In this document: positions 6,959 through 15,138 of the stretch, one piece after another
Layout: the number at the start of each line of letters is the position of its first letter
How positions within the stretch are numbered: position 1 is the stretch's first letter
Source of the DNA: DASXTK01 sp036505485
GTDB lineage: Bacteria > Actinomycetota > Acidimicrobiia > Acidimicrobiales > VFJN01
Length of the DNA: 32,336 nucleotides
Assembly: GCA_036505485.1 (NCBI GenBank)
Contig: DASXTK010000122.1
Location: forward strand, 1 to 32,336
Reading direction: 5' to 3'
Translations under genes and position numbers: made by a program
Notes under the pieces: model-generated
The model's database searches: none
What the model saw: only the letters and a program-made list of their open reading frames with translations
What the model was told of the DNA's origin: nothing

Positions 6959-7863
6959 AAGCTGTCCATGCTCATGAAGGAGCTGGAATCGAAGGGCTGG
7001 TGTTCGAGGAGGCCGACGATCCGGTGGTCGGCGTCGGTGATGTCCTGGTCAAGGTCCACGCCACCGGCTTCACCCCCGGCGAACTGAACTGGCCTCCGAC
7101 CTGGAGGGACCGCTCGGGCCACGATCGCGCTCCCTCGATCCCCGGCCGCGAGCTGTCCGGCGAGGTGGCCGCCCTGGGCTACGGCACCACCGGGTTCGCC
7201 GTCGGCGACGAGGTGATCGGGCTCACCGATCCCCACCGCGACGGTGGAGCGGCCGAGTATGCCGCCATCGAGGCCCGCGATCTGGCCCCCAAGCCCGAGA
7301 CCCTCGATCACACCCAGGCCGCCGCCCTACCCATGTCGGGGCTGACCGCCTGGCAGGCCCTGTTCGACCACGGCCGGGTGACCGCGGGACAGACCGTGCT
7401 CATCCACGGCGCCGGCGGTGGGGTGGGCACCATGGCGGTGCAGCTGGCCCACGATGCCGGCGCCCGGGTCATCGGAACCGGTCGGGCCGGCGTGCGGGAG
7501 CTGGTCACCGAGCTGGGCGCGGACACCTTCGTCGACGTCGAGCAGGACCGGTTCGAGGACTTGGGCCAGGTCGACATGGTGTTCGACACCGTCGGCGGCG
7601 AGCTGCTCGAGCGCTCGGCTGCGGTGGTCAAACCCGGCGGCGCCCTGGTGACGATCACCGTGCCTCCCCCGGTCGAACCGGAGGGTGCGCGGGCCGTGTA
7701 CTTCATCGTCGAACGCGGCCGGGACCAGCTGGTGGGGTTGGGCAAGCTGGTGGACGCCGGTCGCATCCGCCCCCATGTGGGCGGGGTGTATCCCCTGAGC
7801 GAGGCTCGGGCGGCGTTCGCGGCCAAGAGCGGAGTCGCAGGGAAGCTGGTGTTGCAGCCGTAA
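6955..7863 (+). CDS. MDR-superfamily NAD(P)H:quinone oxidoreductase / zinc-less alcohol dehydrogenase
   Basis: A 302-residue medium-chain dehydrogenase/reductase. An N-terminal GroES-like domain (PGRELSGEVAALG around residues 62-74) precedes a Rossmann NADP(H)-binding domain with the glycine motif IHGAGGGVGTMAVQLA. The Cys ligands of the structural zinc site are absent, as in the quinone-oxidoreductase (QOR) subgroup. It starts at GTG 6955, sharing GTGA with the stop of the folP2-like gene, and so belongs to the gpgS-folP2 operon. The PhyH gene 43 nt downstream appears to have its own promoter. The physiological substrate is not evident. Confidence 0.88.
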   Translation: MKAVHAHEGAGIEGLVFEEADDPVVGVGDVLVKVHATGFTPGELNWPPTWRDRSGHDRAPSIPGRELSGEVAALGYGTTGFAVGDEVIGLTDPHRDGGAAEYAAIEARDLAPKPETLDHTQAAALPMSGLTAWQALFDHGRVTAGQTVLIHGAGGGVGTMAVQLAHDAGARVIGTGRAGVRELVTELGADTFVDVEQDRFEDLGQVDMVFDTVGGELLERSAAVVKPGGALVTITVPPPVEPEGARAVYFIVERGRDQLVGLGKLVDAGRIRPHVGGVYPLSEARAAFAAKSGVAGKLVLQP

Positions 7864-7893
7864 AGCCTCCGGGCCATCCCCGATAAAGCCCAT

Positions 7894-7899
7894 TACTGT
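7894..7899 (+). promoter_or_regulatory. Leaderless -10 element (TACTGT)
   Basis: TACTGT ends 7 nt before the ATG at 7907. It lies in the loop of a 7-bp hairpin (7877-7883 with 7899-7905), which is probably fortuitous. Confidence 0.4.
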
Positions 7900-7906
7900 C
7901 GGGGAC

Positions 7907-8719
7907 ATGACGGAGCGGACCGCGGACCAGGTCGCCGAGCACGTCGCCCGGATCGACGAGCACGGCTACACCATCGTCGAGGATGCCATCGAGCCGGCGC
8001 TGCTCGACGAGCTCGATGCGGCGCTGGACCGGCTGGAGCAGGGTCTCGGGGTCGTGCCGGCAACCAACGACTTCGAGGGGCGCCACACCCTGCGGGTCTA
8101 CAACCTGCTGGTGCACGGTGAGGTGTTCGAGCGGGTGCCGGTCCACCCCAACGTCCTGCCCATCGTCGAAGGGGTGCTGGACAAGGGGTGCCTGCTGTCC
8201 TCGCTGTCGTCGATCGCCATCGGGCCGGACGAGACCCCGCAGCCGATCCACGCCGACGACCAGCTGATCCCCATCCCCAAGCCGCACCCGCCGGTGGTGT
8301 GCAACACCATGTGGGCCCTCACCGACTTCACCGAGGCCAACGGCGCGACCCGGATCGTGCCGGGCAGCCACAAGGACCAGTCCCCCGATTACGGCCGGGA
8401 CTACCCGTCGCTCCCGGCGGAGATGACCCGGGGCGGCGTGCTCATCTGGCATGGCAGCATGTGGCACGGCGGTGGGGCCAACACCACCGAGGTCCGCCGG
8501 GTCGGCCTGGCCTGCAACTACTGCGCCGGCTACGTCCGTCAGCAGGAGAACCAGCAGCTCGGCGTGCCCCTCAAGATCGCCAAGGGGTTCGACGAGCGGC
8601 TGCAGCGCCTCTGCGGCTACAGCGTCTACAACGGTCTGATCGGCCACATCGACAAGCACGATCCCATCGAGCTGCTCCGCGAGGACGGCGACCTGACCAT
8701 GATCTGGGACAACACCTAG
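7907..8719 (+). CDS. Phytanoyl-CoA dioxygenase family protein (PhyH)
   Basis: A 270-residue Fe(II)/2-oxoglutarate-dependent oxygenase of the PhyH family, which hydroxylates unactivated C-H bonds in lipids or small molecules. The iron-binding facial triad is visible: His115 and Asp117 in QPIHADDQL, and the distal His in MWHGGGANTT, followed by the VRRVG arginine that would hold 2-oxoglutarate. The GSHKDQ segment is also typical. Length is normal for bacterial members. The 3' end overlaps the convergent GNAT gene by 4 nt. The substrate is unknown; a lipid or natural product is plausible for the family. Confidence 0.88.
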   Translation: MTERTADQVAEHVARIDEHGYTIVEDAIEPALLDELDAALDRLEQGLGVVPATNDFEGRHTLRVYNLLVHGEVFERVPVHPNVLPIVEGVLDKGCLLSSLSSIAIGPDETPQPIHADDQLIPIPKPHPPVVCNTMWALTDFTEANGATRIVPGSHKDQSPDYGRDYPSLPAEMTRGGVLIWHGSMWHGGGANTTEVRRVGLACNYCAGYVRQQENQQLGVPLKIAKGFDERLQRLCGYSVYNGLIGHIDKHDPIELLREDGDLTMIWDNT

Positions 8720-9228
8720 AGCTCGAGGCGCATGCACACCCGGGTCGTCGGGTCGAGGCCGTGGGCCGTTTCGGCATCCCGGACTGCTCGCAGCTCAGGG
8801 CCGAGCTCGGATTCGGTCAGGACCCGGAACCCGAGATGCTCGTACAGGGGCTGGTTCCACGGCACCTCCGCGAACGTCGTCAACGTCAGGGCGTGTCGTC
8901 CGGTCTGCGCCGCCCAGCTCCGTACCTCGGCCAGCAGTCGCTGACCGACGCCCTGGCCCTGGAACTCGGGCAGAACGCTGATCTGCTCGATGTGCGCCGC
9001 CCCGTCGACCAGGTCCACGAGCGTGTAGCCGACCGGGGCGCCCTGGTCGCCATCGATCGCGACCCAGGATCGACCGTCGTTGGCATAGATGGCCAGGACC
9101 TGTGGCGAGGGTGGGTCGTGGTCGGCGATCTCCGCCATGCCGACGTCACGGAAACGCTCACCAGCCTGCCGCTCGATCTCCCGGAGGAAAGGGGCGTCGG
9201 CGGCGCGTGCGGGGCGGACTGTGGCCAT
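8716..9228 (-). CDS. GNAT-family N-acetyltransferase
   Basis: A 170-residue acetyltransferase. The acetyl-CoA-binding motif A reads ISVLPEFQGQGVGQRLL (matching Q/R-x-x-G-x-G/A), followed by motif B (WNQPLYEHLGFRVL). The N-terminus VRPARAADAPFLREIE is typical of the fold. The acceptor cannot be inferred. It is divergent from rmlA with only 16 nt between the two start codons, so their promoters must overlap. A TACTGT sequence lies unusually close (3 nt) to this ATG, so the transcription start may differ from the pattern seen elsewhere. Confidence 0.88.
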   Translation of the reverse strand: MATVRPARAADAPFLREIERQAGERFRDVGMAEIADHDPPSPQVLAIYANDGRSWVAIDGDQGAPVGYTLVDLVDGAAHIEQISVLPEFQGQGVGQRLLAEVRSWAAQTGRHALTLTTFAEVPWNQPLYEHLGFRVLTESELGPELRAVRDAETAHGLDPTTRVCMRLEL

Positions 9229-9244
9229 CGGACAGTATGGATGG

Positions 9245-10114
9245 ATGAAGGGAATCGTCCTCGCCGGCGGCAGTGGTACTCGGCTCTATCCGATCACCCG
9301 AGGCATCAGCAAGCAGCTGTTGCCGATCTACGACAAGCCGATGATCTACTACCCGCTGTCGACACTCCTGCTGGCGGGCATCCGTGACGTCCTGGTGATC
9401 ACCACGCCCGAGGAGCAGTCGCTGTTCACACGGCTGTTGGGCGACGGTTCCGAGCTGGGCATCCACCTCGACTACGCGGTCCAGCCCTCCCCCGGCGGCA
9501 TCGCCGAAGCCCTGCTGATCGGTGAGGATTTCGTGGCCGGAGACCGGGTCGCGCTCGCTCTCGGCGACAACATCTTCTACGGGCACGGGTTGGCCGACTC
9601 ACTGGAACGGGCGGCCGAGCGCACCACCGGCGCCACCGTCTTCGGCTACCGGGTGGCCGATCCGGAGCGCTACGGCGTGGTCGAGTTCGACACCGAGGGG
9701 CGGGCCATCGGCATCGAGGAGAAGCCGCAGAAGCCCCGCTCGAACTATGCGGTGACCGGGCTGTACTTCTACGACGGCGACGCCCCCGAGATCGCCCGGA
9801 ACCTGCCCCGATCACCGCGGGGCGAGCTGGAGATCACCGACGTCAACGTCGAGTACCTGCGCCGCGGGGCGCTGCAGGTCGAGGTGCTCGGCCGGGGCAC
9901 CGCCTGGCTCGACACCGGCACCCACGAGTCCCTGCTGCACGCCGCCAACTTCATCGAGACCATCCAGGAACGCCAGGGTCTCAAGGTGGCGTGCCTGGAG
10001 GAGATCGCCTATCGCAAGGGCTACCTCAGCCGTGATGCCCTGGCCGGCATCGCCGTGGCCATGAGCAAGAACGGCTACGGGCGCTACCTGCAGCAGCTGC
10101 TCGACGAGGAGTGA
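9245..10114 (+). CDS. rmlA: Glucose-1-phosphate thymidylyltransferase
   Basis: A 289-residue nucleotidyltransferase forming dTDP-glucose from dTTP and glucose-1-phosphate, the entry to dTDP-L-rhamnose and other deoxysugars. The signature GGSGTRLYP is at residues 8-16, the sugar-phosphate-site lysine in KQLLPIYDKPMIYYPLS, and LALGDNIFYG binds metal. EEKPQKPRSNYAVTGLYFYD and the late RGTAWLDTGTHESL are hallmarks of RmlA. The ATG at 9245 gives exact family length; a nearer ATG at 9241 is out of frame. The other rml genes are not in this window. The stop abuts the stop codon of the convergent Ddn-like gene with no gap. Very secure. Confidence 0.96.
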   Translation: MKGIVLAGGSGTRLYPITRGISKQLLPIYDKPMIYYPLSTLLLAGIRDVLVITTPEEQSLFTRLLGDGSELGIHLDYAVQPSPGGIAEALLIGEDFVAGDRVALALGDNIFYGHGLADSLERAAERTTGATVFGYRVADPERYGVVEFDTEGRAIGIEEKPQKPRSNYAVTGLYFYDGDAPEIARNLPRSPRGELEITDVNVEYLRRGALQVEVLGRGTAWLDTGTHESLLHAANFIETIQERQGLKVACLEEIAYRKGYLSRDALAGIAVAMSKNGYGRYLQQLLDEE

Positions 10115-10519
10115 CTAGGCGGGTTCGAGCACGATCACCGGGATCTGACGGGTGGTCTTGACCTCGTACTCGGCGAAGCCGGGCATGACCTGCTTCTGCT
10201 TGGTCCACAGCCGCTCCCGCTCATCGCCCTCGGCGACCCGGGCCGTGCGGCTCTGGGTCCCGGTCCCGACCTCGACGGTCACACCGGGGTTGGCCACCAG
10301 GTTGTGATACCAGTCGGGGTTGGTGGGGGCTCCGGCCTTGGAGGCGAAGACGACGAGTCGGTCGCCGTCGGCCTGGTACGCCACCGGATGGACCCGGTCC
10401 TGGCCGGTCTTGGCGCCTTTGGTGTGGAGCAACAGCAGTGTCGCGCCCTCGAACGGTCCGCCCACCTTCCCGTCGTTCGCACGAAACTCGTCGATGATCG
10501 AAGCGTTCCAGTCGGACAT
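10115..10519 (-). CDS. F420-dependent nitroreductase-family protein (Ddn-like)
   Basis: A 134-residue split-barrel protein of the deazaflavin-dependent nitroreductase family (Ddn/FDOR-B type). It uses reduced F420 to reduce quinones or enones in mycobacteria and relatives. Typical blocks are LLLLHTKGAKTGQDRVHPVAYQ (residues ~28-49), ASKAGAPTNPDWYHNLVANP, and the closing TTRQIPVIVLEP. Length is normal. A TAGGCT hexamer 7 nt before the ATG suggests a leaderless mRNA. It implies that the host makes F420. The substrate is unknown; many members act in redox defence. Confidence 0.9.
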   Translation of the reverse strand: MSDWNASIIDEFRANDGKVGGPFEGATLLLLHTKGAKTGQDRVHPVAYQADGDRLVVFASKAGAPTNPDWYHNLVANPGVTVEVGTGTQSRTARVAEGDERERLWTKQKQVMPGFAEYEVKTTRQIPVIVLEPA

Positions 10520-10526
10520 GGCGCGG

Positions 10527-10532
10527 AGCCTA
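10527..10532 (-). promoter_or_regulatory. Leaderless -10 element (TAGGCT)
   Basis: On the minus strand TAGGCT ends 7 nt before the Ddn-like ATG. Confidence 0.4.
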
Positions 10533-10564
10533 CCGACGAGCCCGATCAGCCCGACCAGCTCGGC

Positions 10565-10616
10565 GTGGGATCGTCACCGGGTAGCCCCAGGGCATCCGCA
10601 GACGTGACGATCCCAC
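10565..10616. terminator. 13-bp inverted repeat, possible terminator
   Basis: Perfect arms GTGGGATCGTCAC (10565-10577) and its complement (10604-10616) enclose 26 nt. It lies about 105 nt past the stop of the sigma/membrane-protein operon on the minus strand and upstream of the Ddn-like promoter, so it could end the sigma transcript. There is no U tract. With its long loop it could instead be an operator pair. Confidence 0.45.
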
Positions 10617-10721
10617 CTTCCGAGCCGCTGTCGCTCTGGTGTCCCTCCCGAGCAACAGCCCCTGTCCAAAGCCTGCACCGATCGGCTGGACACCGAGAGA
10701 CCGCGTCAGGGGGCCGGGGCG

Positions 10722-11414
10722 TTACAGCTCGTCGTCTCCGGACCTGTGGCCATGGGGGAAACCGTCGTAGCGACCGGCCGAGCTCGGATGTTCCTTGTCC
10801 TGCCCGTAGGCGTGGCCTGGGCCGTCACCACTCTCTGGCACCTCGCCGCTCTCGGGAACAACCTCCGCTTCGCCCACTGGGCCTGGAACCGGGGTGTCCT
10901 CGCCGGCGGGTAGGACTTCGTCGACGACCACGGCCGGCGATCCGTCCTCGCCCGATGTGGACGGACGCTCCTCGGCACCGGTCTCCGTGACTGGTTCTTC
11001 CACGATGTCCGCGATCGTGGTCGGGGGCGTCTCGACCTGGGGTGCCGGGGGTTCGCTCCAGCCCGGGACCACGTCCCCGGCGATCCCGGTCGAGGCCGCG
11101 GCGGCGACACCACCGGCGAGGACTCCGAAGAGCACCGCCCCCTTGACCACGGCCACCCGCCCGAGCGACTGCGCCGGGGACCGCTCCAGGCGGACCCGAG
11201 CTGTGCCACGGGCCTCGGCCATGGCGGCAACGGTGGCCTCCTCGGAGGCCAGCTCGTCGGGCGTCGCCGGCTGCTGGGCCACCCGGATGAGGCGGGCCAG
11301 CTCCTCACACCAGCCCGGGGACTCCCCCACGTCGATCGTGCCTTCCCAGAAGAGGTCGCCGTAGCGGGGCTCGATCCGGGACAGCTCCCTCCAGAAGTCG
11401 TCCGACGGTGTCAT
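10722..11414 (-). CDS. Membrane-anchored protein cotranscribed with ECF sigma factor (putative anti-sigma)
   Basis: A 230-residue protein. A ~80-residue N-terminal, probably cytoplasmic part (DDFWRELSRIEPRYGDLFW) precedes one membrane helix (~86-108). A long acidic, Pro/Glu/Thr-rich outside region follows, with a short His/Gly/Asp-rich end (YDGFPHGHRSGDDEL). It overlaps the upstream sigma gene by 4 nt, so both are made together. Gene order, topology and size fit an anti-sigma factor with a disordered sensor tail, but I see no clear zinc-binding anti-sigma (ZAS) HxxxCxxC motif. The His-rich tail could bind metal; that is inference. Confidence 0.75.
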   Translation of the reverse strand: MTPSDDFWRELSRIEPRYGDLFWEGTIDVGESPGWCEELARLIRVAQQPATPDELASEEATVAAMAEARGTARVRLERSPAQSLGRVAVVKGAVLFGVLAGGVAAAASTGIAGDVVPGWSEPPAPQVETPPTTIADIVEEPVTETGAEERPSTSGEDGSPAVVVDEVLPAGEDTPVPGPVGEAEVVPESGEVPESGDGPGHAYGQDKEHPSSAGRYDGFPHGHRSGDDEL

Positions 11415-12022
11415 TCCGCCCCCACCTCCTGCGTGAGGCTCATCGCGAGCTGGCGCAGGGCCCGGTGACAGAGCACCCGAACCGATCCGGGGCTGCGGCG
11501 CATGATCCGGGCCGTCTCGCCGACGTCGAAGCCGGCGATCACCCGGAGGAGCACCGCCTCGGCCTGGTCCGAGGTCAGATCGGCCACGACCGCGTCGAGC
11601 GCGGCCTGCGCGGTCATCCGCTCGACCAGCAGCACCGCGGGATCATCGCCACCGGACTGAGCAGGCGGGCGCTCGAGTCGATCCAACCGATCATGGGAGA
11701 CCGGGTCGGTGCGGCGTCGAGCCAGCTTGCGCCGGTGCTCGATCAACCGGCAGCGGGCGATGGTGAACAGCCAGGACCGGAAGCCCCGCTCGTCCCCCAC
11801 GAACCCGCCGAGCCGACGGGCCACCGCCACCCACACCTCGCTGGCCAGGTCGTCGGCCAGGACCGGATCCCGAGCCCGGAGGTAGCGGAGCAGCATCGGC
11901 TGGTAGACGCGGAAGAGATCGGTGAGCCCGCTGTGCTCACCCCGACCCGCCGCCGCCACCACAGCCGCGAAACCGCCCTCATCGATGATGTCCGCGACAG
12001 CCGAGAGTAACGGTGCCGCCAC
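11411..12022 (-). CDS. ECF-type RNA polymerase sigma factor
   Basis: A 203-residue alternative sigma factor. Sigma region 2 runs from LFRVYQPMLLRYLRA through the core-binding DDLASEVWVAVARRL to FRSWLFTIARCRLIEHRRK (~residues 35-100). Region 4 covers LDAVVADLTSDQAEAVLLR through a helix-turn-helix (VGETARIMRRSPGSVRVLCHRALRQL). Between them is a ~30-residue linker. It starts at a GTG at 12022. The immediately downstream membrane protein probably controls it. No -35/-10 pair matching the ECF style was confirmed in its own upstream region (12023-12076), so autoregulation is unproven. Confidence 0.92.
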   Translation of the reverse strand: MAAPLLSAVADIIDEGGFAAVVAAAGRGEHSGLTDLFRVYQPMLLRYLRARDPVLADDLASEVWVAVARRLGGFVGDERGFRSWLFTIARCRLIEHRRKLARRRTDPVSHDRLDRLERPPAQSGGDDPAVLLVERMTAQAALDAVVADLTSDQAEAVLLRVIAGFDVGETARIMRRSPGSVRVLCHRALRQLAMSLTQEVGAE

Positions 12023-12076
12023 ATCCGCCAGCCCGAACGAACCAACTTTGTACGGACGACTTTCCGGCGCGCCCTA

Positions 12077-13390
12077 TCAGTGGTTGGGGCAGGCCACGTC
12101 GAGCATCTCGTACGGGTTGACGGCCGCGCCGCCGCCGGGATGCCACTCGAAGTGCAGGTGCGGTGACGATGCCGCGGCGTTGCCGGAGCTGCCCACGTAC
12201 CCGATGACCGTCCCCGCCGCCACCCAGCCTGGGCCCGCGTCCGCGTAGCTGGACAGGTGGGCGCCGTAGTAGGTGTCCCCGTCGTCGCCGTAGACGTACC
12301 AGGTGATGCCGCCGAGGCTGCTGGACTTGTGCACCACCTCGCCGCTCACCGGGGCGATGGTCGGGGTCCCGTTCGACGCCATCATGTCGGTGCCCTGGTG
12401 CCGCCGGCCGCCGGAGCGGGCCGCGCCCCAGGTGTCACCGAAACGCACGGTCCCGGCCACCGGGCACAGGATCCGTCCGGTCATGGCCGCCCGTCGGGCC
12501 GCGGCCTCGTCGAGCGCCTCCTGGGCCAGCCGGGCCGCCTCCGCCTCCTGCAGCCCCTGGACCCCGGTGATCAGCTCCTGCTGCCGCTGTTGCAGCAGGT
12601 TGGCCAGATCCGGGTCGGTCTGCATCAGAGCGTTGATGTCGATCTGGTCGGTGGTGAGCCGGTTCTGCACGTCCAGCACGAACTGGGTCTGCTGGTCGAC
12701 CGCGGCTTGGAGATCGGCGAGCGCGGCCTCGGCGTCGTCCTTGGCCGCGGTGGCATCGTCGGCCGCCTGGTTCAGCGCATCCTTCTCCACCTGGAGCTGG
12801 TCCCGGGCCTCCTGGTACTGCTGGAGGACGTCGGCGTCCTCGTCGGCCTGCATGTTGAGGATGGCCTGCTTGAGGCTGGCCTCGGTGGCCGAGGACGACG
12901 ACAGCACGTCGAGCGCGTCGTAGGTGGGCGGGTTCACGAAGGCGGCGGTGACCACCGCGTCGCTCTGGACGGTCAGCGTCTCGATGCGCAGCTCGGTGTC
13001 GTTCATCGCCGCGGTGGCTCCGGCCAGGGCGTCGACCGCGACGGTCACGGCCGCCTGCGCCCCCTCGACCGAAGCCAACTGGTTGGCCACGTTGGCCTGG
13101 ACGTCGGCGAGGGCGCCGACGATCACGCTGGGGTCGTCCCTGGCCACGTCGACGTCGATCTCGACGATGGCCCGGTTGCTCGCAGACTCGTCGGCCTGGT
13201 CGTCACGCTCCTGGCGTGGACCGGCTCCAGCGCTCGGTCCGACGCCCGCTCCCCCAGCTGTGGACAGAACTACGACCGCCGCGACCGCGACAGCGCGGCG
13301 ACGGACGACCCACGTTCGGACGCCCAACTTTCCTCCCATTCGGCGCAAGGCGCTCGGGTCTTCCCCCGTTGAAACCTCCGGGGAAGCCAT
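12077..13390 (-). CDS. Exported M23 (LytM) peptidoglycan endopeptidase with coiled coil
   Basis: About 437 residues from the ATG at 13390. A basic stretch (VRTWVVRRR) and hydrophobic helix (~34-50) form a signal peptide or anchor. A long coiled-coil, Ala/Asp/Gln-rich region follows. The C-terminal LytM zinc peptidase has HQGTD (first His and Asp ligands) and HLHFEWHPGG (catalytic and third-ligand histidines), ending NPYEMLDVACPNH. It should cleave peptide crosslinks of the cell wall outside the membrane, and the coiled coil suggests regulation by a partner as in FtsEX-EnvC systems. An in-frame ATG 17 codons further in is an alternative start; an upstream one at 13453 would overlap the DUF2505 stop. 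Domain assignment is secure. Confidence 0.9.
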   Translation of the reverse strand: MASPEVSTGEDPSALRRMGGKLGVRTWVVRRRAVAVAAVVVLSTAGGAGVGPSAGAGPRQERDDQADESASNRAIVEIDVDVARDDPSVIVGALADVQANVANQLASVEGAQAAVTVAVDALAGATAAMNDTELRIETLTVQSDAVVTAAFVNPPTYDALDVLSSSSATEASLKQAILNMQADEDADVLQQYQEARDQLQVEKDALNQAADDATAAKDDAEAALADLQAAVDQQTQFVLDVQNRLTTDQIDINALMQTDPDLANLLQQRQQELITGVQGLQEAEAARLAQEALDEAAARRAAMTGRILCPVAGTVRFGDTWGAARSGGRRHQGTDMMASNGTPTIAPVSGEVVHKSSSLGGITWYVYGDDGDTYYGAHLSSYADAGPGWVAAGTVIGYVGSSGNAAASSPHLHFEWHPGGGAAVNPYEMLDVACPNH

Positions 13391-13453
13391 TGACACTTGA
13401 CCGTAACAAACAGACGACCCCCCATGCTGCGACCGCGGCCTCCGGTCACCCAT

Positions 13454-13960
13454 TCATTTCCGGAGATGTCGGTTCAGGGCGGCGGCTTCGACGTCGAGGC
13501 GGCGGAGGAGGCCGGGGATGATGCGGCGTTCGGCTTGACCGCCGACCAGCGGGACCTTGACGATCAGTTGCCCGTCGATGCGGCGAAGGGTCTGGCTGTG
13601 GTCGTCCTCGTTGTCGGACTCGAGGCGGACCCGGGCGTCGCCGTGCAACTGCTTGGGGTTGGCATCCGCGGCGAAGCTCAGCCGGCCCGAGCCGTCGGCC
13701 CGGTTCAGACGGATCTCCTGCAGCCAGGTCAGCTTGCGGTGGCCGAGGAGCCGGCGAGCGATGGGATCGAGCTGCCCGGTGTACTCGTAGCGCAGCCGCA
13801 GCGTGGCCTCGTCGCCGTCGGTGTCCTGGCCGATGACCTCGGGCAGGGCCAGGTCCGGCAGGGCCAGGTGTTGATGGAAGGCCGGGTCGAGCAGCAGGTC
13901 GGTGACGGCCTGCACCGACCCGTGCAGCTGGTGTTCGGCGTGGAACCGCACGGCCGACAT
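13454..13960 (-). CDS. DUF2505 domain protein
   Basis: A 168-residue protein starting MSAVRFHAEHQLHGSVQAV at 13960, with GGCAGG as ribosome binding site. It matches the actinobacterial DUF2505 family: an N-terminal FHAEHQLHGS strand, a VTDLLLDPAFHQHL helix, and a C-terminal VPLVGGQAERRIIPGLLRRLDVEAAAL helix. The fold is START/SRPBCC-like (helix-grip), so binding of a hydrophobic ligand is plausible but unproven. It lies 63 nt upstream of the M23 gene on the same strand and is divergent from the interrupted gene at 14051. A longer in-frame start at 14410 is rejected because its extension is low-complexity and covers the divergent gene. Confidence 0.8.
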   Translation of the reverse strand: MSAVRFHAEHQLHGSVQAVTDLLLDPAFHQHLALPDLALPEVIGQDTDGDEATLRLRYEYTGQLDPIARRLLGHRKLTWLQEIRLNRADGSGRLSFAADANPKQLHGDARVRLESDNEDDHSQTLRRIDGQLIVKVPLVGGQAERRIIPGLLRRLDVEAAALNRHLRK

Positions 13961-14281
13961 CCTGCCAGCCCCCGGTCCCGCCGGTGGCACAGCCGCGCGC
14001 TCACCCTGCGGATTGACCGCAGCTCGATTCGTGCCCAGAGTGGGCCAGCGATGGCGGACATCGACCAAGCGCGGGCGTCGGCGGGCGCGCACGGCAGGGT
14101 GCCGGACAGCGAGACGGGCGTACTCGAGACCGTGCCCCGGCCGGCCTACATCAGGGTCCTGCGCGACGCGCTGACCCTGCGCATGACCATCGGCACCGCG
14201 GCGGTGGTGGCCACCGGACTGGGGATCATCGCCGTGTCGTACACCAAGCCGTTCGAGCCACCCGACGAATCCTGGGTCACC

Positions 14282-14342
14282 CTCCCGCCCGACCCGCCCT
14301 GCCACCCTGTGCGGCGTCGGCTTCGCCGACCGGTCACATGGG
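14282..14342 (+). repeat. CTCCCGCCC hairpin element, copy 2 (inside gene)
   Basis: 61 nt starting CTCCCGCCCGACCC and containing CCACCCTGTGCGG, then a perfect 6-bp hairpin GTCGGC-TTC-GCCGAC at 14316-14330. It starts exactly on a codon boundary of the first gene piece. Its length (1 mod 3) explains the shift to the next piece at ATG 14343. The frame fixes the length modulo 3; boundaries could slide by a few bases. Confidence 0.75.
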
Positions 14343-15104
14343 ATGCTCCGCGAGATCGGCGCTGGCCTCCTGGTGGTGGCCATCGCCAACGTGGTCCTCC
14401 AGGTGTTCATCGAGCGCTACCGCCAGCAGCTGTCGTCCGGGCTGGACTCCTTCGTCAAGGACGACGTCACCGCCGAGCTCCGCCAGATCCGTGGGGACAT
14501 CCGCGGCCAGACCCGGGCGCTGCTCGAAGGCTCCACCACGCTCGCGGCCCTGGGCAGCGCCGGTGTGTCCCGGGCCTATGCCTCCCGGGGCGAGTCGACC
14601 AAGGACCTCGCGCACGACTTCGACGCCCCTGGTGTGAGCTGCATCCGCATCATGGGCATCTCGCTCAACGACTTCCTCCGCAGCGATCAGCACGAGACCC
14701 TCAATGCGGTGTGGCGGGCCGTCACCAGCTACGCCAAGGGCAGCCGGGCCCCTGACGGCGACCTCGACATCCGGGTGCTGATCATCGACCCCAACTGCTT
14801 CGGGGCGCTGCTGCGGTCCTACGGCGAGTCCCGGGAGGACGACCAGCTGGCCGGCCGACTCGACGAGGACGTCAAGTCCACCGCCCGCCGCCTCGGCGAT
14901 CTGGTGGCCGAGACCGCGCTGCGGGCCGCCGCGACCCGCGACGATCCGAACATCGGCACGGTCACCTTCGACTTCCGTCTCTACCGGCTCCCCCCGACTC
15001 TGTTCCTCTGCTCGACCGACAACGTGAGCTATGTCCAGCCGTACTCCCTCCCGCCCGACCCCGCCCTGCCACCCTGTGCGGAGACGACTACGTCGTCACT
15101 GTGA
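14343..15104 (+). CDS. Middle fragment of the interrupted gene (second TM helix and first domain)
   Basis: The longest frame that could be translated by itself from this part: MLREIGAGLLVVAIANVVLQVF (a membrane helix), a coiled linker (SFVKDDVTAELRQIRGDIRG), then the first tandem domain with GISLNDFL and LDIRVLIIDPNC. The last ~19 codons (from 15048) are element copy 3 read as protein, ending at TGA 15102-15104. No good ribosome binding site precedes ATG 14343. An independent product would be a membrane-anchored single-domain protein. Confidence 0.5.
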   Translation: MLREIGAGLLVVAIANVVLQVFIERYRQQLSSGLDSFVKDDVTAELRQIRGDIRGQTRALLEGSTTLAALGSAGVSRAYASRGESTKDLAHDFDAPGVSCIRIMGISLNDFLRSDQHETLNAVWRAVTSYAKGSRAPDGDLDIRVLIIDPNCFGALLRSYGESREDDQLAGRLDEDVKSTARRLGDLVAETALRAAATRDDPNIGTVTFDFRLYRLPPTLFLCSTDNVSYVQPYSLPPDPALPPCAETTTSSL

Positions 15105-15108
15105 TCTT
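15048..15108 (+). repeat. CTCCCGCCC hairpin element, copy 3 (inside gene)
   Basis: 61 nt that match copy 2 over the first 33 bases (one extra C), then a perfect 6-bp hairpin GACGAC-TAC-GTCGTC at 15082-15096 with a different stem sequence, then ACTGTGATCTT. It starts on a codon boundary of the middle piece and moves the frame to the last piece. It carries an in-frame TGA (15102-15104) for ribosomes coming from the middle piece. Confidence 0.75.
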
Positions 15109-15138
15109 GGAAGGTCGCGGCGCCAGTTCGACGTCACC

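Noticed and set aside
7877..7905. 7-bp hairpin before the PhyH start that could hide a ribosome binding site
   Set aside because: The GGGG is only 2 nt from the ATG, too close for Shine-Dalgarno pairing, and the start looks leaderless.
14275..14337. GGTCAC on both sides of element copy 2, like a target-site duplication
   Set aside because: The copies are 57 nt apart, a multiple of three, so removing that unit does not restore the frame, and copy 3 has no such flanks.
14282..14348. Ribosome bypass with matching CTC take-off and landing codons at copy 2
   Set aside because: CTC at 14282 and 14346 would fit, but copy 3 has no matching CTC in the landing frame, so it is not a common mechanism; kept only as an open alternative.
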